Positions 25,905-33,771 of a stretch of 33,771 bases of DNA are shown one piece after another (position 1 is the stretch's first letter; every line of letters starts with the position of its first letter). A program made the position numbers and the translations under genes. This DNA is from Nitrosomonas sp. GTDB taxonomy: Bacteria > Pseudomonadota > Gammaproteobacteria > Burkholderiales > Nitrosomonadaceae. The DNA lies in NCBI GenBank assembly GCA_021774075.1, contig JAJFJK010000184.1, forward strand, positions 1-33,771. Reading direction: 5' to 3'. The notes below the pieces were generated by a model. The model was not told the DNA's origin and did no database searches. It was given only the letters and a program-made list of their open reading frames with translations.

Positions 25905-25921
25905 GGGGCGCTTCTAAAAAA
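25905..25921 (+). repeat. Fragment of family A repeat (A6), terminal end only
   Basis: ggggcgcttctaaaaaa matches the family A left terminus; the rest of the element is absent. Confidence 0.65.
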
Positions 25922-25960
25922 ACTGATAGCATGACACCTTCTTAATTTAAATAATATGCA

Positions 25961-26959
25961 GTGACAAAAACAACCAATCTGCCGCCCAATAATTTCTCCA
26001 CCCTATCGCCAGATTGCGTGTTAAATGCATTGAAAAACATCGGTTATTGCAGCGACGGCCATTTGCTGGCACTCAACAGTTACGAAAACCGTGTTTATCA
26101 GATCGGTATGCAAGAAGGTGCGCCATTGGTGGCAAAGTTCTATCGACCCGAACGCTGGACAGATGCCGCGATACTCGAAGAACACGCGTTTGTGCAGGAG
26201 TTGGTCGAGCACGAAATCCCTGTTGTGCCCGCGTTGACGCTGGAGGGAAAAACCTTGCATCATTTCGAAGGATTCCGCTTCGCTGTTTTCCCAAAACACG
26301 GTGGGCGTGCGCCTGAATTAGAAAACCGCCAAACGCTGGAATGGATGGGACGCTTTCTTGGGCGCATTCACGCCATCGGTGCACTCAAACCGTTTTGCGA
26401 ACGCCCCACGCTGGATGTTGCCAGCTTCGGTGAACAATCACGCGATTTTCTGTTGGAAAACGAGTTTATTCCGGCTGATCTTGATGCAGCCTATCGGAGT
26501 GTTGTCAATCAGGCGCTTGACAGCATACGCCAATGCTTCACACAAGCGGGCGAAGTGTGTCAAATACGCTTGCACGGTGACTGCCATGTGGGCAACGTGT
26601 TGTGGACGGAAGCAGGCCCGCATTTCGTAGATTTTGACGACAGCCGTATGGGGCCAGCGATACAGGACTTGTGGATGTTGTTATCCGGCGAAAATTCCGA
26701 AATGAAGCAGCAGTTAAACGATGTATTGACGGGGTATGAGGTTTTTTGCGATTTTAATGCACGCGAATTACATTTGATTGAAGCGCTGCGTACCTTGCGA
26801 TTGATCCATTATGCGGCGTGGCTTGCGCGGCGTTGGGATGACCCCGCGTTTCAGCAATCGTTCCCATGGTTCAATTCGCAACGCTACTGGCAGGATCGCA
26901 TCCTTGAATTGCGCGAACAGGTTGCGCTTATGAACGAGCCATCGCCAGTGTTGTTGTAA
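25961..26959 (+). CDS. srkA: Stress-response serine/threonine kinase, SrkA/YihE (RdoA) family
   Basis: 332 aa, GTG start; LNSYENRVYQIGMQEGAPLVAKFYRPERWTDAAILEEHAF, RLHGDCHVGNVLW, FVDFDDSRMGPAIQDLWMLLSG. Confidence 0.9.
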   Translation: MTKTTNLPPNNFSTLSPDCVLNALKNIGYCSDGHLLALNSYENRVYQIGMQEGAPLVAKFYRPERWTDAAILEEHAFVQELVEHEIPVVPALTLEGKTLHHFEGFRFAVFPKHGGRAPELENRQTLEWMGRFLGRIHAIGALKPFCERPTLDVASFGEQSRDFLLENEFIPADLDAAYRSVVNQALDSIRQCFTQAGEVCQIRLHGDCHVGNVLWTEAGPHFVDFDDSRMGPAIQDLWMLLSGENSEMKQQLNDVLTGYEVFCDFNARELHLIEALRTLRLIHYAAWLARRWDDPAFQQSFPWFNSQRYWQDRILELREQVALMNEPSPVLL

Positions 26960-26999
26960 CCGCAAATATGGGTGATTTTTACTATAGAATGTAAACTAA

Positions 27000-27158
27000 G
27001 GAAGCGTTGACCAATTCGTAAACCAATGTTTGACGACTAAAACCTTCCAAATTATTGTTGCAAATTTTGATAATAGCTTGCTATTACCTGCAATTTGCGC
27101 CTCAATTTGAAAGATTTTATCTCGCCACTCATTTGGCCTAGAATTAATCAACGCTTCC
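27000..27158 (+). repeat. Family B MITE-like repeat, copy B2
   Basis: ggaagcgttgaccaattcgtaaacc...ggcctagaattaatcaacgcttcc, homologous to B1; flanked by perfect CTAA (26996-26999 and 27159-27162). Confidence 0.9.
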
Positions 27159-27190
27159 CTAATAAAATCATTTGGAAAATGGTCCCTGTT

Positions 27191-28162
27191 ATGAAGCGAA
27201 TCCTGGTTACTGGCGCTACTGGACAGATTGGCTCTGAGCTGGTTCCTGCCTTGCGTGAGAAATACGGACGCGACAATGTGATTGCTGCCGGGCATAGAAG
27301 TCCACCACACAAAGCTTTAGTAGAGGACGGGCCCTATACCACGCTTGATGTGACCGAATACACATCGCTCGAAAACATTGTGCGGAAATTCCAAATCGAT
27401 ACGATTTTTCACCTGGCCGCCTTGTTGTCTGCGGTTGCGGAAGAAAAACCACAAACCGCCTGGGAAGTAAATATGCAGGGGCTTTACAATGTTTTAGAGG
27501 TAAGCCGTGAAAATAATTGCGCTGTTTTTTCCCCCAGTTCAATCGGCGCTTTCGGACCAGGCACCCCACGTGACAACACCCCGCAAGATACCATTCAGCG
27601 CCCAAACACGATGTATGGAATCTGCAAACTATCCGGCGAGCTTTTGTGCGATTATTACTTCACACGTTTTGGTGTCGACACGCGTGGTCTTCGCTATCCC
27701 GGTTTGATCTCGTATCAGGCGCTACCCGGTGGCGGCACCACGGATTACGCTGTGGAAATATTTTACCGCGCCATTCAAGAAAAAAAATATGTGTGTTTTT
27801 TGCAAAAAGGCACTGTCCTGGACATGATGTATATGCCGGATGCGGTACGCGCCGCCATCGAATTAATGGAAACGGACCCAAGCCAGTTAAAACACCGCAA
27901 TGCGTTTAATCTAACCGCCATGAGTTTCGCGCCTGAAGAACTCGCCGCACAAATTCAAAAACACATTGCGGATTTTTCGATCAGTTATCAAGTCGATCCG
28001 GTGCGGCAATCAATCGCCGATTCGTGGCCACGCCATATGGACGACAGGGCCGCACAGCACGAATGGGGTTGGCAGCCCCACTACAACCTCGAAGAAATGA
28101 CCAAAGATATGATCAAACGTCTGTCGCAAAAACTACGAGCAGAGGGCCAAAATGTCACTTGA
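27191..28162 (+). CDS. tdh: NAD-dependent epimerase-fold L-threonine 3-dehydrogenase
   Basis: MKRILVTGATGQIGSELVPALREKYGRDNVIAAGHR; YGICKLSGELLCDYYFTRFGVDTRGLRYPGLISY; downstream partner is Kbl-like. The track start at 27095 runs into repeat B2, so the ATG at 27191 is preferred. Confidence 0.88.
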   Translation: MKRILVTGATGQIGSELVPALREKYGRDNVIAAGHRSPPHKALVEDGPYTTLDVTEYTSLENIVRKFQIDTIFHLAALLSAVAEEKPQTAWEVNMQGLYNVLEVSRENNCAVFSPSSIGAFGPGTPRDNTPQDTIQRPNTMYGICKLSGELLCDYYFTRFGVDTRGLRYPGLISYQALPGGGTTDYAVEIFYRAIQEKKYVCFLQKGTVLDMMYMPDAVRAAIELMETDPSQLKHRNAFNLTAMSFAPEELAAQIQKHIADFSISYQVDPVRQSIADSWPRHMDDRAAQHEWGWQPHYNLEEMTKDMIKRLSQKLRAEGQNVT

Positions 28163-29429
28163 AAAATTGGATTTATATTGCACGTCGAAGCTTGATGAAC
28201 TGAAGGCAAAGGGTGCACAAAAAGGCTCGGAAAAAGTGATTGCAAAAATTACCGTACCCGACTGGGTAAAACAAGGACGATTACCCGATGCTACAAAAGA
28301 TAACAACTTTGGCCCACGCTATTTTTTAGCGGGTGATGAGCGTGCGTATTTGCTCATGAATTCTAATTCCTATTTGGGTTTTTCACTACACCCACAAGTC
28401 ATGCAGGCTGAAGAAAAGAGCGTTCAAAATTACGGCACAGGCCCCGGTGCCGTGCGTTTTATTTCAGGGACATATCAACCACATATTGAGCTTGAGCAGC
28501 GTCTGGCTGCGTTTCACGGACGGGAATCCGCCATGATATACAGCGCGGCCTATGCTGCCGTCATGGGCATACTCCCATCACTAATCAACGAAAACACGCT
28601 GGTGGTGAGCGATCAATTAAATCATAACTGCATCATCAATGCCATTCGTTTGTCTCATCCGGCCAAAAAGGAAATTTATCAACATCTCGATATGCAACAA
28701 CTCGAGCGCATACTCATCAGCTATGCTACCGGTGAAAACAACGGGCACACGCCTGAAATTAAACGCGTCCTGGTGGTTACCGATGGCATTTTCAGTATGC
28801 GCGGCGACCACGCGCCACTGGATGAAATTGTTACTATTTGCCGCAAATATGAAAATAGCTTTGCACAAGGGATTATTACAGTTGCGGATGATTCGCATGG
28901 CGTAGGCGCGTTTGGCGAAACCGGGCGTGGCACCGAAGAGTATACGAACAGCAAGGTCGATATTCTTATCGCCACACTGGGCAAGGCATTGGGTGTCAAT
29001 GGCGGTTACGTGGTCACATCCAGACCCGTTATCGAATATTTACGCGAAACCTCGCCTTTATATGTGTATTCAAATCCGATTACCCCGTCCGAGGCACAAG
29101 CTGCCACACAATCACTGGACATCATTGACAGCACAGAAGGAAGCAAGCGACTGAAGAAATTACGTGCCCTAACCATGCGTTTTGAGCAGGGATTAACCCA
29201 GCTGGGTTTCGAGACCATTCCAGGCGAGCACCCGGTGACACCACTGATGGTTCGTGATACCCGGAAAACAACACAACTCACCCAACACCTTTTCAAGCAT
29301 GGCATACTGGCAACTGGCCTAAATTTCCCGGTGGTACCGCAAGGCGACGAAGAGATCCGTTTTCAAATCAATGCCAACCATACGATTCGAGATATCGATT
29401 ATACCTTGGAAGTTTTGAGCAATTTCTAA
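28152..29429 (+). CDS. kbl: 2-amino-3-ketobutyrate CoA ligase/glycine C-acetyltransferase-like PLP enzyme
   Basis: 425 aa; NSNSYLGFSLHPQV, GTGPGAVRFISGTYQPHIELE, VADDSHGVGAFGETGRGTEE, IATLGKALGVNGGYV (PLP lysine region); overlaps tdh. Confidence 0.87.
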   Translation: MSLEKLDLYCTSKLDELKAKGAQKGSEKVIAKITVPDWVKQGRLPDATKDNNFGPRYFLAGDERAYLLMNSNSYLGFSLHPQVMQAEEKSVQNYGTGPGAVRFISGTYQPHIELEQRLAAFHGRESAMIYSAAYAAVMGILPSLINENTLVVSDQLNHNCIINAIRLSHPAKKEIYQHLDMQQLERILISYATGENNGHTPEIKRVLVVTDGIFSMRGDHAPLDEIVTICRKYENSFAQGIITVADDSHGVGAFGETGRGTEEYTNSKVDILIATLGKALGVNGGYVVTSRPVIEYLRETSPLYVYSNPITPSEAQAATQSLDIIDSTEGSKRLKKLRALTMRFEQGLTQLGFETIPGEHPVTPLMVRDTRKTTQLTQHLFKHGILATGLNFPVVPQGDEEIRFQINANHTIRDIDYTLEVLSNF

Positions 29430-29437
29430 CAACTTGA

Positions 29438-29578
29438 GGGCACTTCTAAAAATCCAGAGTTCGCCCAAATGCAAGGCGCAGAAAAAATTTTGCAGCGCAG
29501 CATATGTTAGATATGACAGTAATAAATTTTTTCTGTAACACAGCAGTTGGGATGAAATCTGGATTTTTAGAAGTGTCC
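29438..29578 (+). repeat. Family A MITE-like repeat, copy A5
   Basis: gggcacttctaaaaatccagagttcgcccaaatgcaaggcgcag...ggatttttagaagtgtcc; flanked by TTGA (29434-29437 and 29579-29582). Confidence 0.93.
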
Positions 29579-29606
29579 TTGAGATTTAAATTAAGAGGCT
29601 GTCAAC

Positions 29607-29975
29607 ATGCCCAGTAAAGTTTATTACAATAGTGCCTGCCCCGTTTGCAATGCGGGCATCAAGGATCAACGTCAACGTATGGAAGCATGCGGCAATAAGG
29701 ATACTGAGTGGGTGGACGTACATAATAATCCCGACGCCGTATCAGAGGTAGGCAGCCCGCTTGAACAGGTGCGCGAACGTTTATATGTCAAAGATGATAC
29801 CGGCCAGCTAAATATCGGCATGGATGCATTCGTGCATCTTTGGCAACAAACACCAAGCCAGCGTTGGTTAGCAAAATTGTTTCAATGGCCCTTGATCAAA
29901 CCGCTTTCACGGCTTTCTTACAATGCTTTTGCACGGCTGCTGTATATTTGGAATCGTGCTTTGAAGCATTGGTGA
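29607..29975 (+). CDS. DCC-family (DUF393-like) thiol-disulfide oxidoreductase-like protein
   Basis: 122 aa; VYYNSACPVCNAGIKDQRQRM with a CxxC motif, plus C-terminal WLAKLFQWPLIKPLSRLSYNAFARLLYIWNR. Confidence 0.85.
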   Translation: MPSKVYYNSACPVCNAGIKDQRQRMEACGNKDTEWVDVHNNPDAVSEVGSPLEQVRERLYVKDDTGQLNIGMDAFVHLWQQTPSQRWLAKLFQWPLIKPLSRLSYNAFARLLYIWNRALKHW

Positions 29976-29988
29976 AGCATATTGCGTG

Positions 29989-31026
29989 TCACACCATCTT
30001 CCACAACATAGACTCGCCCGCGCGCAACGGCACCAATTTCTCTCCCGCAAATGGGCGCTGTTCCGGCACGACCCAGGATTCTTTGTTTAGTGTAATTTGT
30101 TCACCGTTACGCGGCAGTTGATAGAAATCTGCGCCATGAAAGCTGGCAAAGGCTTCCAGCTTATCCAACGCGCCAGCTTGTTCAAATACTTCTGCATATA
30201 ATTCAATGGCGGCATGTGCGGTAAAAATTCCTGCACAACCACATGCATTTTCTTTATTTGGCTGCGAATGCGGTGCGCTGTCAGTACCAAGAAAGAATTT
30301 TGCATTACCGCTGGTTGCGGCTTCAATCAAAGCCAGCCGGTGCTTTTCACGTTTTATTACCGGCAGGCAATAATGATGCGGGCGAATGCCACCTTGAAAA
30401 AGCGCATTACGATTCAGTAACAGATGATGCGCCGTAATAGTCGCGGCAATATATTTAGACGATTCTTGCACAAATGCCACGGCATCACTTGTCGTCACAT
30501 GCTCAAATACAATACGCAAGTTTGGGAAACGCTGCGCCAGTGGAGACAATACCCGCTCAATAAAAACCTTTTCTCTGTCAAATACATCCACCTCGGGATC
30601 GGTGACTTCACCATGTACCAGCAAGGGCAAATCAACTTCTTGCATGGTTTCCAGTGCGGCATAGCACTTGCTAATATCGGTGACACCGGCAGCAGAATTG
30701 GTAGTGGCACCGGCTGGATACAATTTCACACCATGCACGATGGCGCTTTGTTTCGCCCGGACAACCTCTGCTGGCGGCGTATTATCCGTTAGATAAAGCG
30801 TCATCAAAGGCTCAAAAGACGCTTGCATCGTAAGCGGCAATGCCGCCAAAATACGTGACCGATATGCCAACGCCATATCCGTGTTAACAACCGGCGGTGT
30901 TAAATTGGGCATGATGATGGCGCGCGCAAATTGACGCGCGGAATGGTGCAACACATCGCACATTTGTTCACCATCACGCAAATGCAGATGCCAATCATCG
31001 GGGCGGGTTATCGTTATACTGGTCAA
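29989..31026 (-). CDS. pyrC: Dihydroorotase
   Basis: 345 aa; [64 protein letters not shown]. Confidence 0.95.
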   Translation of the reverse strand: MTSITITRPDDWHLHLRDGEQMCDVLHHSARQFARAIIMPNLTPPVVNTDMALAYRSRILAALPLTMQASFEPLMTLYLTDNTPPAEVVRAKQSAIVHGVKLYPAGATTNSAAGVTDISKCYAALETMQEVDLPLLVHGEVTDPEVDVFDREKVFIERVLSPLAQRFPNLRIVFEHVTTSDAVAFVQESSKYIAATITAHHLLLNRNALFQGGIRPHHYCLPVIKREKHRLALIEAATSGNAKFFLGTDSAPHSQPNKENACGCAGIFTAHAAIELYAEVFEQAGALDKLEAFASFHGADFYQLPRNGEQITLNKESWVVPEQRPFAGEKLVPLRAGESMLWKMV

Positions 31027-31137
31027 GGTTTTTCGTGATTATAGATAGTGTTGGTGTATTATACCTCAGAGACATGCATGATCTGCTGCAGCGCAATACC
31101 AGCAATATTTTTTATAGAACATGGCAAACAATGGGGT

Positions 31138-31836
31138 TTAAGCGAGAGAGAACCTGCAAGAAGTGGATTTCACACGCAACATTTTATCGCCGCCTTTCTG
31201 GAACTCATAAGTCACTTTCTCAACCTCACATTGATATCCGTCAGCATTCAATTGGTCAATCACCTTACCAAAATGCCTGGATTCCCTGCCGCCAAGTTCA
31301 AGCAGTGGAAATATTCTAACTTCGGATGCAATCCTGCAAAGTTCCTTTATCGACCGGACATGAAATTCGCTAGAAAGTTGTTCGCTGTATAGAAAAAGCA
31401 AATGTGAGCACAATGAAATATTAAACGCATTATCTTCAAATGGTAAAGCTGGCAATTCTGCGGTTACGTACCTGCCTTCGCTATTTGAAAAATCCGCCAG
31501 GAATTGATTCATCGCCTTCATTCTGACACAACCCAGATTCTCAACCGTTTTTATAGATTCCCAAACAAACTTGTCCCTGTTTTTACTTGTTTGTTCGATC
31601 ACTAAATCATATGTTGCCTCGATTTTCCCTTTTATTTCATCCGCTGAGAACCGATAGATGGGATCAATCGATACAACATTCCCACCGCTACGCGTTAACG
31701 TCGCGTTAAAGCTTGCAGGCCCATCACCACAACCCAGGATGTATTTTTTCAAGTCTCTATCTGTGAGAGAAAACATCGACACATATTCGTCAAAAGAACG
31801 TCCCCACGGTACAACTTTATTTAATGTGAATGTCAT
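31138..31836 (-). CDS. SAM-dependent methyltransferase-like protein
   Basis: 232 aa; YILGCGDGPASFNATLTRSGGNVVSIDPIY (motif I-like), LPALPFEDNAFNISLCSHLLFLY (motif IV-like). Confidence 0.75.
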   Translation of the reverse strand: MTFTLNKVVPWGRSFDEYVSMFSLTDRDLKKYILGCGDGPASFNATLTRSGGNVVSIDPIYRFSADEIKGKIEATYDLVIEQTSKNRDKFVWESIKTVENLGCVRMKAMNQFLADFSNSEGRYVTAELPALPFEDNAFNISLCSHLLFLYSEQLSSEFHVRSIKELCRIASEVRIFPLLELGGRESRHFGKVIDQLNADGYQCEVEKVTYEFQKGGDKMLRVKSTSCRFSLA

Positions 31837-32027
31837 GACATGAAATCAGATTAGATTCAAACTGAAAAGCCAGCATATACTTTTCTGATGTGCCGCACAA
31901 TTCAAGGATGTACTTCGTACACGTGGATCCTATAGATTTGCAAACAAGCCTTGGTTATTACTTGTTCTTGTATGAATCAAATGTACAAACTCACTTAAAA
32001 TAATAAAAAATCTCAAATTAATCAAAT

Positions 32028-33635
32028 ATGCAATCAAAAGAGAATCAACAGCTGACCGTAAGCACGCCTACTCATAATAACGATGACACGATGTCAATCA
32101 AAGATCAATTGATTGACATGATATGCAATGACCCTGATCTTCCGACACTGGGCGCATCCATTGCCAACGTTGTACAAATCTCATCATCGGAAGATGGGTC
32201 TACGCAGGAATTAGCAAATTTAATATTATCCGATGTTGCATTAACCCAGAAAATTCTACGTTTATCTAACGCAGTAACTTTTCGTATCTCATCCAGCCAA
32301 GTTGTAACAAGTGTTTCCACTGCGATTCAGTTGCTTGGATTGGAAACAATAAAAGCCTGCGCCTTAGCAATGATCATGGTCAGTAATATGCCTAAGGGTG
32401 ATGTAAAATATGTACGTTATGAGCTGGCGCTTGCGTTATCTGCAAGCTTAATGGGCCGCAAATTAGCAAAGCGATGTGTTTTTCCAAATGCAGAAGAAGT
32501 CGCCATTGTTGCATTATTTAAAAACATGGGGCGTTTACTGGTAGCCATCTTTGACCAGAAACTTTATAGTGAAACGATGGCGCTTGTTAATAATGGCACG
32601 CATACTAAAGCGCAGGCTTCGATGCAAACAATTGGTTGCAACTTTGATACTTTAACTGAAAGAGCAATGCAGGAATGGAAAATTCCCAAAAGTATTATCA
32701 GCGCAATGAAGCTCATACCATCTAAAACATTGAAACCACCAAAGAACCGGCAAGAGTGGATGCAACAAGTGACTGAGTTTAGTGAATCATCTGCTTTACT
32801 TGTTTTGAAAGAAGACCAATCAACCGAATCGACGGAAGATAATTCGAATGAAGCGCTGTTAAACCGCTTTGGTACAGTATTACACTTGAATCAAGACCAA
32901 TTGGACACACTTATAGCAGATGTTGCAAGTGAAACCCGTGAATTAAGCAATAACGCCCAGCTGACACCGGCGTGCAATGACAATGATGGTACCAGTTCAA
33001 CGAATGTTAATGCAGATGAAGACAGCGACTCTGAAGAAGACTTGCTTAATGGTTTATTATTTGAGTCGGTTGATTCAGGAAGTTCACAGACGGCCCAGTA
33101 CCACCCAAGCGGAAAACCACTTAATGCATATAATCAGCTTTTGACAGGTGTCCAGCTTCTCACGGAAAAAACGGCAACTACGGAACCTAAAATAAAAGAA
33201 CTGGTGCAACAAGTTCTAGAAATATTGTATAGCAGTCTGGGTTTCCATTTTGCAACAGTCTGTTTAAAAGATGTAAAAACCAATCAATATCGGGCACGCA
33301 ATGCATTAGGTAAAAATGCCGCTGCAATACAAAAACATTTTGTCGTCTCCGGCACTTCTTCGGATGACATGTTCAGTCTGGCGATCAAAAGAAATGTTGA
33401 TTTATCCATTTCAGATGCTACTGTTCCAAAGATACGCAGTATGCTACCAAATTGGCATCAACAATTATTGCCGAAAACAAAAAGTTTTATTATTTTACCT
33501 CTGATAATCAATGGAAAACCAATTGGTTTTTTCTATGCTGATCGTCAACTAGAAGCACCTGAAGGTATTTCATCAGAAGAAATGAAGCTTATTAAAACCC
33601 TAAAGGGTTTGCTCCTGACTGCCTTAAGTTCCTAA
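32028..33635 (+). CDS. HDOD-domain protein with C-terminal GAF-like domain
   Basis: 535 aa; LPTLGASIANVVQISSSEDGSTQELANLILSDVALTQKILRLSNAV and AIQLLGLETIKACALAM (HDOD); C-terminal FHFATVCLKDVKTNQYRARNALG...FIILPLIINGKPIGFFYADR (GAF-like). Confidence 0.9.
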   Translation: MQSKENQQLTVSTPTHNNDDTMSIKDQLIDMICNDPDLPTLGASIANVVQISSSEDGSTQELANLILSDVALTQKILRLSNAVTFRISSSQVVTSVSTAIQLLGLETIKACALAMIMVSNMPKGDVKYVRYELALALSASLMGRKLAKRCVFPNAEEVAIVALFKNMGRLLVAIFDQKLYSETMALVNNGTHTKAQASMQTIGCNFDTLTERAMQEWKIPKSIISAMKLIPSKTLKPPKNRQEWMQQVTEFSESSALLVLKEDQSTESTEDNSNEALLNRFGTVLHLNQDQLDTLIADVASETRELSNNAQLTPACNDNDGTSSTNVNADEDSDSEEDLLNGLLFESVDSGSSQTAQYHPSGKPLNAYNQLLTGVQLLTEKTATTEPKIKELVQQVLEILYSSLGFHFATVCLKDVKTNQYRARNALGKNAAAIQKHFVVSGTSSDDMFSLAIKRNVDLSISDATVPKIRSMLPNWHQQLLPKTKSFIILPLIINGKPIGFFYADRQLEAPEGISSEEMKLIKTLKGLLLTALSS

Positions 33636-33771
33636 GTACGCGATCATAAATATTTTAACAAAACTCGCTGATTATTACAGGGCTATGCCATTGGAAATAT
33701 TAATAACTTTTGGACGACTATGTGCTACATAAGCAACTCACTTAATCCGTCATTCCCGCATGTTCTTAGCG

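Noticed and set aside
27095-27190. N-terminal extension of the Tdh ORF from 27095
   Set aside because: The extension lies inside MITE B2 and precedes a typical Rossmann N-terminus MKRILVTGATGQIGSE at 27191.
1-33771. CRISPR array
   Set aside because: No regularly spaced short direct repeats with unique spacers; the repeats present are dispersed palindromic elements of about 140-320 bp.
1-33771. tRNA or rRNA genes
   Set aside because: No convincing tRNA cloverleaf with GTTCRANNC box or rRNA segments was recognised by eye; a tRNAscan/Infernal run would settle it.

Overview
Chromosomal window that looks gammaproteobacterial, read by eye. Left part: the 3' end of one TonB-dependent receptor (TBDR), a complete TBDR, a hybrid histidine kinase (-), and a third TBDR followed by two tandem paralogous periplasmic solute-binding proteins. 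Middle: a MazF/PemK-type toxin-antitoxin pair, a czcCBA-type heavy-metal RND efflux operon, a CAP-domain/RTX secreted protein (-), a 56-aa DUF3330-like zinc-ribbon ORF missed by the ORF track, a Tsx-like outer-membrane protein and a GH13 alpha-amylase-family protein (-). Right part: a RoxA-like c-type cytochrome (-), a methyltransferase, an SrkA/YihE-like kinase, Tdh + Kbl, a DCC-family protein, dihydroorotase (-), a second methyltransferase-like protein (-) and an HDOD/GAF protein. The intergenic DNA is unusually rich in structured repeats. Family A is an imperfect-palindrome MITE of about 142 bp (5 copies plus 1 fragment) that inserts at TTRA-like sites, often exactly at stop codons. Family B is a MITE of about 159 bp (2 full copies with perfect YTAR-type target duplications, plus 2 half remnants). 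Family C is the most striking: two elements (5030-5298 and about 16852-17172) with a three-way-junction architecture. Their cores and loops are conserved and the two apical loops are complementary to each other, but the stems are essentially unrelated in sequence between copies while still self-complementary within each copy. I regard family C as the best candidate for an undescribed system (structured RNA or cruciform-forming DNA element). An 11-nt poly-G tract in the CAP/RTX gene is a plausible phase-variation switch.
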